Under the pieces are notes generated by a model. The model ran no database searches, was not told where the DNA came from, and worked only from the letters and a program-made list of their open reading frames with translations. A DNA stretch of 10,033 nucleotides from Pseudanabaena sp. UBA1465 (GTDB lineage Bacteria; Cyanobacteriota; Cyanobacteriia; Pseudanabaenales; Pseudanabaenaceae): positions 1-10,033 of the forward strand of contig DCSN01000205.1 of assembly GCA_002325645.1 (NCBI GenBank), read 5' to 3'. Of the stretch, positions 1 to 6,254 are shown piece by piece (the stretch's first letter is position 1; each line of letters opens with the position of its first letter). The position numbers and the translations under genes are program-made.

Positions 1-27
1 CACAAACTAATTTAGAATCAGTAATAT

Positions 28-654
28 TTAAAGACGTAATTCCTTACGTCCGTTCTGCACGATTTTAATCATGTCAATTAGTTGAGATTCTAGATTGCCG
101 AGAACGCGATCGCTATACTCATCAGCACCACGTTGCATATCTTGGACTTCGCTAGTCACTCTCTGATGCAAACTATCGAGATCCTTTTGACCTTGACGAC
201 GCATTTGGCTCAGTTCATTGAGGGTTTGAGCGCGTAACTGCTCACATTCCTGTTGCAGTTCACGGCGAATTTGACTTGCTTCTTGCTCAGCTTGGCGGAT
301 GATCAGAGACTCTTCTAGCATCTGACTTGCGCGTAGCTCAGCAGATTTAATTAAATCTTCGACATATTGTTGGGCTTCGGCAACTAAATCTTGTTTGTAG
401 AGTAGGATTTCTTCTGCCTTAGCGATCGACTCAGGGACTGATAATCTTACGCGATCGATTTGCTGACAGAGTTTCTCTTCATCGATGACAGTATGACCCA
501 TCAAACGCAGTGAGCTATCAAGAACCATTACTTCAAGCTCATCTAGCTCCTTATGCAAGCTCATGTAATAATCAGATCTCTGCACAGGAGCCGCCGCGCC
601 ATTGTAATTACCATTATTAGATTTATTACTAGCAGTTGAATTTTCTGTCAGCAT
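28..654 (-). CDS. Coiled-coil DivIVA-like cyanobacterial protein
   Basis: This 208-residue protein has no membrane segment and no signal peptide. Residues 1-27 are a polar, Asn/Ser/Ala-rich tail. Residues 28-76 form a short conserved-looking block (LDELEVMVLDS, then DEEKLCQQIDRVRLSVPES). From about residue 77 to 175 it is a long charged helix rich in Glu, Gln and Arg, expected to be a coiled coil, and it ends in GADEYSDRVLGNLESQL. The layout recalls the DivIVA-like proteins that cyanobacteria carry (the division protein Cdv3 is one such), so a scaffold role in division or envelope organisation is possible. That is inference from architecture. The helix can draw false matches to ATP synthase subunit b, but the membrane anchor of that subunit is absent. 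It lies 182 bases downstream of hemL on the same strand, with a hairpin between them. The ATG at 652-654 is the only start that keeps the whole tail. Confidence 0.8.
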   Translation of the reverse strand: MLTENSTASNKSNNGNYNGAAAPVQRSDYYMSLHKELDELEVMVLDSSLRLMGHTVIDEEKLCQQIDRVRLSVPESIAKAEEILLYKQDLVAEAQQYVEDLIKSAELRASQMLEESLIIRQAEQEASQIRRELQQECEQLRAQTLNELSQMRRQGQKDLDSLHQRVTSEVQDMQRGADEYSDRVLGNLESQLIDMIKIVQNGRKELRL

Positions 655-797
655 CGGTTTTAAGTATGGGAAAGTTCAATGCTTTGGTATTCTAGGGACT
701 TAAGTCAAACCATTGGAGTTTGCTGGTGAGCAAGCCTAGGCAACTTAACAAACATTGTAAATGAATTTTCGCGAAAGCCGCCGCCAAATACAGTTTT

Positions 798-830
798 TTT
801 GATGAGATGAGACTAGCTCATCTCATCAAA
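798..830 (-). terminator. Hairpin just after hemL, no U-tract
   Basis: A 14-bp perfect inverted repeat (798-811 pairs with 817-830) encloses a 5-base loop. It begins 6 bases beyond the hemL stop codon. Read on the hemL strand the stem is followed by A residues rather than U residues, so it is not a classical intrinsic terminator. It may act as a factor-independent 3' end, a processing or stabilising hairpin, or a barrier between hemL and the coiled-coil gene. Confidence 0.55.
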
Positions 831-836
831 GTTATT

Positions 837-2147
837 CTAGGCAGGGATTTGCGACAATACTGTGCGAGCTGCGGCTAAAGTTGCATCAACATCAGCGTCA
901 GTGTGAGCAAGGGAGGTGAAACCAGCCTCAAACTGTGAAGGGGCAAGGTAAACACCATGCTCTAGCATCGCACGATGAAATTTTGCAAACTTGGCAGTGT
1001 CGCTAGTTTTCGCATCGTCATAGTCATAGACCTGTTTATCGGTAAAGAACATACCGAACATTGCTCCCACGATGTTACCCGTTGCCGCATGTCCAGTTTC
1101 ATGGGCGATCGCCAACATCCCCTCAGCCAACTTCTTGGTAATCTGCTCCAAATATTCGTAAGAACCAGCCCGTTTGAGGATTTCCATGGTCTTAATCCCT
1201 GCGGTCATCGCCAAAGGATTTCCCGATAATGTACCTGCCTGATACATAGGGCCAGCAGGAGCGACTAGGGACATAATCTCTTTGCGCCCACCATATGCGC
1301 CTACGGGTAAGCCACCACCGATGACTTTACCCATCGTGGTCAAGTCAGGAGTAATGCCAAAACGAGCCTGTGCGCCGCCGTAGGAAAGGCGGAAACCCGT
1401 CATTACTTCGTCAAATATTAATAAAGCGCCATTAGCATGACAGAGATCCTTTAAACCTTGCAAGAATCCTTGCTTCGGCAGAATGCAACCAGCGTTACCG
1501 ACTACTGGCTCAATAATCACGCCAGAAATTTGATCGGGGTTTTCGGCAAACAACTGTTTGACGGCTTCGAGGTCATTATAGGGAGCCGTGAGGGTATTTG
1601 CCGTAGTGGACTTAGGAACACCAGGGGAGTCGGGCAAACCGAGGGTAGCTACGCCTGAACCTGCCTTGACCAAGAACATATCGGCGTGACCGTGATAGCA
1701 ACCTTCAAATTTGATGATTTTGTCACGTCCTGTAAAAGCTCGCATCAAGCGCAGTACGGACATACAAGCTTCAGTACCAGAGTTGACGAAGCGCACCATC
1801 TCGACGCTAGGCACAGCCTCGATCACCATCTCGGCAAGGGTGTTTTCGAGGACGCAGGGCGCACCAAAGCTCGTGCCTTTTTCTAAAGCTTTATGTAAAG
1901 CTTCGATGACTTCGGGGTGCGAATGTCCAACGATCGCGGGTCCCCATGAGCCAACATAGTCAATATATTTGTTACCATCGATATCCCATGCGTATGCACC
2001 ATTGACGCGATCGAAGACGATCGGCTCACCACCAACGGATTTAAAAGCACGGACTGGGGAACTCACACCACCTGGCATTAGTTCTTTGGCTCTGGCAAAA
2101 ATTTCTTGAGATGCAGTTGTTTTAAAAGTAGATAAATTCGCAGTCAT
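837..2147 (-). CDS. hemL: Glutamate-1-semialdehyde 2,1-aminomutase
   Basis: This cytoplasmic PLP enzyme converts glutamate-1-semialdehyde to 5-aminolevulinate, the last step of the C5 pathway that feeds haem, chlorophyll and phycobilin synthesis. The 436 residues match the usual 430-435. Visible family features are MPGGVSSPVRAF (24-35), the aminotransferase fold with VNSGTEA (121-127), FEGCYHGH (147-154), the cofactor aspartate in LLIFDEVMTGFR (242-253), and the Schiff-base lysine K274 in TTMGKVIGGGLP, almost exactly where the Synechococcus enzyme has it (Lys273). The C-terminal GTLSGNPLAM motif is also intact. The start at 2147 is the only one that preserves the usual short N-terminal extension. 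No clear Shine-Dalgarno precedes it, since the leader is A-rich. Substrate glutamyl-tRNA reductase (hemA) is not in this window, so the pathway is not clustered here. Only one HIP1 site (1105-1112) lies in the gene. Confidence 0.97.
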   Translation of the reverse strand: MTANLSTFKTTASQEIFARAKELMPGGVSSPVRAFKSVGGEPIVFDRVNGAYAWDIDGNKYIDYVGSWGPAIVGHSHPEVIEALHKALEKGTSFGAPCVLENTLAEMVIEAVPSVEMVRFVNSGTEACMSVLRLMRAFTGRDKIIKFEGCYHGHADMFLVKAGSGVATLGLPDSPGVPKSTTANTLTAPYNDLEAVKQLFAENPDQISGVIIEPVVGNAGCILPKQGFLQGLKDLCHANGALLIFDEVMTGFRLSYGGAQARFGITPDLTTMGKVIGGGLPVGAYGGRKEIMSLVAPAGPMYQAGTLSGNPLAMTAGIKTMEILKRAGSYEYLEQITKKLAEGMLAIAHETGHAATGNIVGAMFGMFFTDKQVYDYDDAKTSDTAKFAKFHRAMLEHGVYLAPSQFEAGFTSLAHTDADVDATLAAARTVLSQIPA

Positions 2148-2247
2148 TTTTTAACGCAGATTTTTTTTAGATGTTTTGACTCTTTCCAACCCCAATTTAA
2201 CTTAGCAACGATGTCAGCGTCACGCAAATAGCACATAAAGTTGCAAC

Positions 2248-2283
2248 TGTTTTTGATCTTGTTTTTGATCTTGTTTTTGGATT
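2248..2283 (+). repeat. 12-bp tandem repeat, about three units
   Basis: Two identical copies of TGTTTTTGATCT (2248-2259 and 2260-2271) are followed by a diverged third (2272-2283, TGTTTTTGGATT). It sits about 100 bases upstream of the hemL start. Such a short array can arise by slippage, and copy number may vary between strains. Whether it binds any factor is unknown. Confidence 0.7.
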
Positions 2284-2432
2284 TGCTGGGGATCATTCGG
2301 AGAAGTAATTGCTCAAAGCTAGTAATTCTAGAACGATATTTAACTGAAAAGACAAGGGATTATAGGTAAATGACAACATTTATGTCGCAACATTACTTAA
2401 AATTTTTGTATTTATGAAAAAGCATTCGATCT

Positions 2433-2449
2433 TTCGTATATGATACGAA
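2433..2449. promoter_or_regulatory. Inverted repeat, possible operator
   Basis: The half-sites TTCGTAT (2433-2439) and ATACGAA (2443-2449) are a perfect 7-bp dyad around a 3-base spacer. The dyad lies about 80 bases upstream of the likely -10 box of the response-regulator gene. The spacing suits a dimeric DNA-binding protein, but OmpR-type regulators usually bind direct repeats, so autoregulation is not implied. Confidence 0.3.
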
Positions 2450-2525
2450 TAGATAGGGGTGAATCGTGTTAACGAGATTTATAAAGCTCATATTCTTCAT
2501 AAACCTGCAAAGGTATCCGTTAACA

Positions 2526-2531
2526 TATACT
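2526..2531 (+). promoter_or_regulatory. Candidate -10 box of response-regulator gene
   Basis: TATACT, one base off the TATAAT consensus, stands 45 bases before the ATG of the downstream gene. No good -35 hexamer is seen 16-18 bases upstream, as would fit an activator-dependent or type 2 cyanobacterial promoter. This is inference from sequence only. Confidence 0.35.
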
Positions 2532-2576
2532 CAAAAACCTATCGAAGATTAAAATCACTAAGAATTGTTCGATCCA

Positions 2577-3254
2577 ATGAGAATTCTACTTGTAGAAGAT
2601 GATGCCAATTTAGCTGATGCGTTAGCCGAAATTCTAACTGGTCAGCATTGTGTTGTAGATATTGCTAGAGATGGAGAAGAAGGCTGGGAGAAATCTCAAG
2701 CTGATGATTATAATCTCATCTTGCTAGATGTTATGTTGCCTAAGCTCGATGGTATTAACCTATGTCGCCGTTTACGCGCCCATGGCAATAATATTCCAAT
2801 CTTAATGGTTACGGCTCTTGACATGAGTTCGGATAAGGTTCAGGGCTTGGATGCTGGTGCTGACGATTATCTGGTTAAGCCCATCGATCCGCCTGAATTG
2901 ATGGCTCGTATCCGCGCTTTGTCACGCCGCGCTCAGATCGCGGAACCCACTGTTCTGCGTTGGGGGGAATTGCAACTCGATCCAGGAATGCACGAGGTTT
3001 CCTATACGGGGCAGTCTGTGCATTTGACTCCCAAGGAGTACAACATTCTAGAGTTGTTGCTCCATCATGGTCGTCAAGTACTGAAGCGGATCACCATTGT
3101 CGAACACGTCTGGTCACTGACTGATCCTCCTAGAGAAGATACGATCAACGCGACAATTAAGAGTTTGCGGAATAAGTTGAAGGGTGCTGGCGCTCCCCAC
3201 AACTTGATCGAGACAATTCATGGTGTTGGCTATCGCTTGAGTCAACTTTCATAA
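2577..3254 (+). CDS. OmpR-family response regulator (RppA/ManR-like)
   Basis: This 225-residue two-component transcription factor has an N-terminal receiver (1-118) with the acidic pair D8/D9, phosphoacceptor D51 (LLDVMLPKLDG), T79 and K101 (LVKP). The C-terminal winged-helix DNA-binding domain (about 125-225) shows LTPKEYNILELL, the recognition-helix region EDTINATIKSLRNKL and the closing IHGVGYRL. All catalytic receiver residues are present, so it should be phosphorylatable. The sequence resembles the cyanobacterial group that includes RppA and ManR, but I cannot name the orthologue or its signal. I place the start at the ATG giving MRILLVEDD, the standard start of the family. A TTG four codons upstream is in frame but has no support. 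No histidine kinase gene is adjacent, so it is an orphan here. The gene ends inside a strong terminator and has no HIP1 site. Confidence 0.93.
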   Translation: MRILLVEDDANLADALAEILTGQHCVVDIARDGEEGWEKSQADDYNLILLDVMLPKLDGINLCRRLRAHGNNIPILMVTALDMSSDKVQGLDAGADDYLVKPIDPPELMARIRALSRRAQIAEPTVLRWGELQLDPGMHEVSYTGQSVHLTPKEYNILELLLHHGRQVLKRITIVEHVWSLTDPPREDTINATIKSLRNKLKGAGAPHNLIETIHGVGYRLSQLS

Positions 3255-3288
3255 AAAAAGGGAGTGCTATGCACTCCTTTTTTTTATG
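3250..3288. terminator. Bidirectional intrinsic terminator
   Basis: An 18-bp stem (3250-3267 with 3271-3288, one G-T pair) closes on the 3-base loop TAT. The A-run (3253-3259) and T-run (3278-3285) flank a GC-richer core, so it works as an intrinsic terminator on either strand. It contains the stop codon of the response-regulator gene (3252-3254) and could also stop minus-strand transcripts coming from narM. Confidence 0.9.
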
Positions 3289-3310
3289 GCATACCAAATT
3301 TTTGTAGGGC

Positions 3311-3348
3311 TAGTTTGATACGAGAAGCTTGCTTCTCGTATCAAACTA
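3311..3348. repeat. 18-bp hairpin overlapping the narM stop
   Basis: The arms 3311-3328 and 3331-3348 are perfectly complementary around a 2-base spacer. The narM stop codon (3341-3343) and its last codons lie inside one arm. There is no U-tract, so this may be a 3'-end stability or processing structure placed ahead of the shared terminator at 3250-3288, or a small mobile-type palindrome. Confidence 0.8.
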
Positions 3349-3793
3349 AGCCAAATTCCTGTAAGGCGGGTAAAAAATTATTGTTTTCGTGATTGGATGT
3401 GCTGAGCTTAATCAGGGCAAATCTTTGTAGGGGGGTGAGGGCTTGCCATTGCGATGGGGCGATCGCCACCTTTAATTCCTCCGCATGGTGTGAAACACTG
3501 ATCGGGATAAATTCGCTTTGTAACCACGCAGGATTAGTTTCAATGGGTAAATCATTAGGATATGTTTGGAAATATTGATAAACCAGCGATCGCAGATTGT
3601 CGCGATAATTTTCAATCTCGGCGGTAGTTGTACAAGGCAACTCAACTAATTTTTGGCGATCGCCTGTTGAAAAACTTAGCCAATGCTGAAGTTTTAGTTT
3701 AATGCCACAGGTGTCAAGTTTGTAGCGTAATTGCATGGGAATACAGCGCAATGAGGAGACAAAATCGGCTTCAAACTGAAAAAATTGCAACAT
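3341..3793 (-). CDS. narM: Nitrate reductase-associated protein NarM
   Basis: The 150-residue soluble protein matches what I know of the nitrate reductase-associated family: FFQFEADFVSSLRCIPMQLRYKLDTCGIKLKL (residues 4-35), a middle block with VELPCTTTAEIENYR (50-64), and a closing ALTPLQRFALIKLS...HENNNFLPALQEFGL (118-149). In Synechococcus elongatus NarM is needed for activity of the ferredoxin-dependent nitrate reductase NarB, perhaps in cofactor insertion or maturation. The length fits the family (about 150-160). It usually accompanies nitrate assimilation genes, but here it follows mutS2 by 41 bases, with a hairpin between, and no nar/nir/nrt gene is in view. The ATG at 3791-3793 gives the typical short lead-in. 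No NtcA site (GTA-N8-TAC) is evident in the short gap upstream, so it may be read through from mutS2 or from a promoter inside that gene. Confidence 0.87.
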   Translation of the reverse strand: MLQFFQFEADFVSSLRCIPMQLRYKLDTCGIKLKLQHWLSFSTGDRQKLVELPCTTTAEIENYRDNLRSLVYQYFQTYPNDLPIETNPAWLQSEFIPISVSHHAEELKVAIAPSQWQALTPLQRFALIKLSTSNHENNNFLPALQEFGLV

Positions 3794-3807
3794 AAAATTA
3801 GATTATT

Positions 3808-3832
3808 AGAAGGAATGCAAAGCATCCCTTCT
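3808..3832 (-). terminator. Hairpin between mutS2 and narM
   Basis: An 11-bp stem (3808-3818 with 3822-3832) closes on an AAA loop. The single mismatch becomes a G-U pair in minus-strand RNA, so the structure is better formed in the mutS2-narM transcript. It starts 2 bases after the mutS2 stop and ends 14 bases before the narM start, with no strong U-tract. It may attenuate or process a shared message. Confidence 0.55.
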
Positions 3833-3834
3833 GA

Positions 3835-5883
3835 TTAAATTGGCTCGGTATCCGTCAAATTAACTGATAGCTTCATTGTACCAAGCCGTACCGAAAATTC
3901 ACCAGAGCTATTAGGGGCAGTGAGAACCTGAGCAATTTTGCCAAATTTGGGAATCCGCACGCGATCGCCGACTTTCACCTTCACCTCGATTTTCGCTTCG
4001 GGACTTACAGGCATATGTCGCTTGGTTAATTCTCCGATCCTCTGTTCAGTGCGTTGGACATCGGCAGCCACTTGTTCACCCAGTTGTTCACCTTTTTGCA
4101 ATTTACGAATCACTCGACCGACTTCCTTTTGAGCTTGCGCGATCGCAGCTTGGACTTCTTTTTCTTGACGCTCACGCAATTCTTTTTCCTGCGATCGCAT
4201 TTTTTCCGCACGATCCAAAATCTCACGGTGCAAGCGCTCGGTTTCCACTAATAAGTTGGCTACTTCTTCTGTTTTTTGAGTTTGTTCGCGGCGTTGAGAT
4301 TCGAGTTCCGCGATCACCTCATTCATTTCCGCCGAACCAATGCCCACCCGCACTTGAGCCGCATCAAGAATATTCTGTGGTAAACCTAACCGACCTGCGA
4401 TCGCTAAAGCATTGGAGCGGCCAGGAATGCCCCACAGTAAATGATAGGTGGGCGCAAGGGAGGCATCATCAAATTCTACGGAAGCATTTTCAAATTTGGG
4501 GTTTTGATATTTCAGGGCTTTGAGTTCACCAAAGTGGGTTGTGGCAATACTTAGGCGCGTATGTTCGCCGAGATGTTCCAATAATGCTGTGGCGATCGCA
4601 CTGCCTTCCGATGGATCAGTACCAGCCCCAACTTCATCGAGCAAAACTAGCGATTGAGTTGAAATTGAGTCCAAAATCCTACCAATGCGGCGAATATGTC
4701 CCGAAAAAGTTGAGAGATTCTGTTGCAGTGATTGCTCATCACCAATATCCGCAAGGACAAGATCAAACCAAGGTAATTCCACAGGCTCCTTTGCAGGAAT
4801 ATACATACCGACCTTTGCCATTAGCGCCGCTAAACCAAAGGTTTTTAAGGTGGCAGTTTTACCGCCAGTATTCGGTCCCGTAATTACGACTACGGAAATC
4901 TCTGGTGATACCAACACGTCTACAGGTACAACCTCGCGCCCCTCTTCGTTGCGCTGTTGCCAAACTAATAAAGGATGCCGTAACTGCCGCAAAACGATCG
5001 CTTCATGGTCAGCAAAATAGGGCGGATTTGCGCCTAACCAATAGGCATATCTCGCTCTTGCCACCGCTAGATCAATCTTGGTGACGATAATCAGTAATTT
5101 TTGTAAATCCTCAGCGATCGCTGTCACCTTTGTACTCAGATTTTCCAAAATAATTTCGATTTGCACTTGCTCCATTTTTAGGAGTTGTCGCAGTCGATTA
5201 TTGGACTGTACTACGGAGTTAGGCTCGACAAATAGCGTCATACCTGTACTCGAAGTATCGTGAATTACTCCCGGAATGCGATCGCGTTGGGGCGACTTAA
5301 CCGACAAAACATAGCGATCGCTGCGTTGAGTAATAATCTGTTCTTGCAAGGAACTAGAGTTGCGCTGCATGATATTTTGCAGCTTGGTCAAAATCTGATC
5401 GCGCACTGAGGTTAACTCATCACGGATTTCCCCTAATCGCACCGAAGCCCGATCTAAAACATTGCCTCCCTCATCAATGCAGCGATAAATTTCCTGCTCG
5501 ACATCGGGATAAGTTCGTAACTCACTAGCTAAAATCTGTAAATTCGGGCAGTAATCGGCATTGTCTAATTGACGGCGTAAATTTCGCGCCCCAGCCAAAG
5601 TCGTGGCGATCGCCCATAGTTCCCCCGCCGACAAAATCCCCTGCTTCTCGGCACGCAGCACCGCTTCCGTAATATTCTGAATCCCATCTAAAGACACCCC
5701 TGCATTGCGTTCCTCAAGGGAATACGCCTCTTTAGTTTGGGTGAGTAATTCTAATGTTTGATCATAACGATCAGGTATCGGCAAATGCACCGCCGCGATC
5801 GCCCCCAGCTTCGTCGTTGTAAATGTTGATAAATGCTGACATAAACGATTCCATTCCAACAGTTCTAACGTCTCAGCTTGCAT
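3835..5883 (-). CDS. mutS2: MutS2-type ATPase lacking the Smr domain
   Basis: MutS2 proteins are MutS relatives without the mismatch-recognition domain, linked to suppression of recombination and, in some bacteria, to rescue of collided ribosomes. The 682 residues comprise a helical core/clamp region (1-320), the ABC-type ATPase with Walker A GPNTGGKT (336-343), the DIGDEQSLQQNLSTFSGH segment (379-396), Walker B LVLLDEVGAGTDPSEG (412-427) and ATTHFGELK (447-455), a long charged coiled coil (about 515-600), and a KOW-like beta segment (about 633-680, VKVGDRVRIPKFGKIAQVL). It ends there: the C-terminal Smr nuclease domain of standard MutS2 (about 780-820 residues) is missing, and the next 41 bases lead straight into narM. 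A GAGG Shine-Dalgarno (5888-5891) sits 4 bases before the ATG. Ten HIP1 octamers lie within the gene. Confidence 0.95.
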   Translation of the reverse strand: MQAETLELLEWNRLCQHLSTFTTTKLGAIAAVHLPIPDRYDQTLELLTQTKEAYSLEERNAGVSLDGIQNITEAVLRAEKQGILSAGELWAIATTLAGARNLRRQLDNADYCPNLQILASELRTYPDVEQEIYRCIDEGGNVLDRASVRLGEIRDELTSVRDQILTKLQNIMQRNSSSLQEQIITQRSDRYVLSVKSPQRDRIPGVIHDTSSTGMTLFVEPNSVVQSNNRLRQLLKMEQVQIEIILENLSTKVTAIAEDLQKLLIIVTKIDLAVARARYAYWLGANPPYFADHEAIVLRQLRHPLLVWQQRNEEGREVVPVDVLVSPEISVVVITGPNTGGKTATLKTFGLAALMAKVGMYIPAKEPVELPWFDLVLADIGDEQSLQQNLSTFSGHIRRIGRILDSISTQSLVLLDEVGAGTDPSEGSAIATALLEHLGEHTRLSIATTHFGELKALKYQNPKFENASVEFDDASLAPTYHLLWGIPGRSNALAIAGRLGLPQNILDAAQVRVGIGSAEMNEVIAELESQRREQTQKTEEVANLLVETERLHREILDRAEKMRSQEKELRERQEKEVQAAIAQAQKEVGRVIRKLQKGEQLGEQVAADVQRTEQRIGELTKRHMPVSPEAKIEVKVKVGDRVRIPKFGKIAQVLTAPNSSGEFSVRLGTMKLSVNLTDTEPI

Positions 5884-5909
5884 GACACCTCAAAATAGAT
5901 TTTTACTAC

Positions 5910-5942
5910 TCAAAGAAAGTCAGCGAAGCTGACTTTCTTTGA
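5910..5942. repeat. 15-bp hairpin upstream of mutS2
   Basis: The arms 5910-5924 and 5928-5942 are perfectly complementary around the loop GAA. The hairpin ends 26 bases before the mutS2 ATG, so it lies in the leader if the promoter is further upstream. It could also be a secondary 3' structure for the small gene upstream. It has no U-tract on the minus strand. Confidence 0.7.
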
Positions 5943-5976
5943 TCTTACTTTGTCTATTGTGCCAAAAAATTAGTAA

Positions 5977-5996
5977 CAAGGGGCTTAAGCCCCTTG
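5977..5996. repeat. 20-bp loopless GC-rich palindrome
   Basis: This is a perfect 10+10 palindrome centred on CTTAAG, with GGGG/CCCC in the arms. It lies between the hairpin upstream of mutS2 and the terminator of the small gene. A symmetric site without a spacer might bind a dimeric protein, or it may be another member of the intergenic hairpin set. Confidence 0.65.
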
Positions 5997-6006
5997 CCTA
6001 GCGTAA

Positions 6007-6035
6007 AAAAAAGAGGCGCAAAGCGCCTCTTTTTT
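6007..6035. terminator. Bidirectional terminator after the 67-codon gene
   Basis: A 13-bp stem (6007-6019 with 6023-6035) has a GC-rich top, an AAA loop, and an A-run on one side and a T-run on the other. On the minus strand it follows the stop of the small gene by 15 bases and is a textbook intrinsic terminator. This argues that the small gene is a genuine transcription unit separate from mutS2. Confidence 0.88.
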
Positions 6036-6050
6036 AATTATTTTTTTTAA

Positions 6051-6254
6051 TTACAAGCGAGAAGCTAGTCTCTCGAAATCTGCTTGAGTACGCGATAGCA
6101 TCCTGCTACGGCTGTCTTGATGATTGCTGCTCAAATTCGGGACGAGGTTACGAGCTTGCAAAGCCATATGTACTTGTAAATGTGCGACATACTCGCTGAG
6201 ATCACCTTGTTGAAGCTCTACAGATTTGTTGCTAGTCACCACGTTGCCTCTCAT
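6051..6254 (-). CDS. Small protein of unknown function
   Basis: I do not recognise this 67-residue protein. It is soluble, without a signal or membrane segment, and has a polar, Arg/Ser/Gln-rich C-terminal half (residues 44-67, ending SRTQADFERLASRL) likely to be helical. Middle residues (SEYVAHLQVHMALQARNLVPNL, 20-41) could form an amphipathic helix. A strong terminator directly after the stop and a long gene-free region upstream support it as a real gene. The start is uncertain: the ATG at 6252-6254 has no Shine-Dalgarno, whereas AGAGG (6247-6251, minus strand) lies 4 and 7 bases before two consecutive GTG codons (residues 5 and 6), so translation may begin there and give a 62- or 63-residue product. 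Confidence 0.65.
   Translation of the reverse strand: MRGNVVTSNKSVELQQGDLSEYVAHLQVHMALQARNLVPNLSSNHQDSRSRMLSRTQADFERLASRL

Larger units (their letters stand above)
2148..2576. other. Divergent gene-free gap, hemL / response regulator
   Basis: This stretch of 429 bases lies between two divergently transcribed genes and holds no credible reading frame or RNA gene. It is AT-rich and must carry both promoters. Visible elements are a 10-bp palindrome (agttgcaact, 2239-2248), a 12-bp tandem repeat (2248-2283), a 7-bp inverted repeat around a 3-base spacer (2433-2449), two GTTAAC sites (2468-2473 and 2519-2524, 51 bases apart) and a good -10 hexamer for the plus-strand gene (2526-2531). Unlike most gaps in this window it has no long hairpin. 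Confidence 0.7.

Noticed and set aside
28..654. Coiled-coil protein as ATP synthase subunit b
   Set aside because: There is no N-terminal membrane anchor and no neighbouring atp gene; similarity would rest on the charged helix only.
975..1959. Plus-strand open frames opposite hemL
   Set aside because: They lie antisense to an intact, well-recognised gene, have no family resemblance and show odd composition; they are shadows of hemL codon use.
2565..2576. TTG start adding MFDP to the response regulator
   Set aside because: The family begins at MRILLVEDD, and there is no Shine-Dalgarno for the TTG.
3794..3834. A frameshifted Smr domain downstream of mutS2
   Set aside because: Only 41 bases separate mutS2 from narM, and no frame there or through narM shows Smr-like motifs.
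3938..5263. Plus-strand open frames opposite mutS2 (and 3393-3578 opposite narM)
   Set aside because: These are antisense to confident genes, are Cys/Ser/Thr-rich as expected of antisense translation, and have no ribosome binding site or motif.
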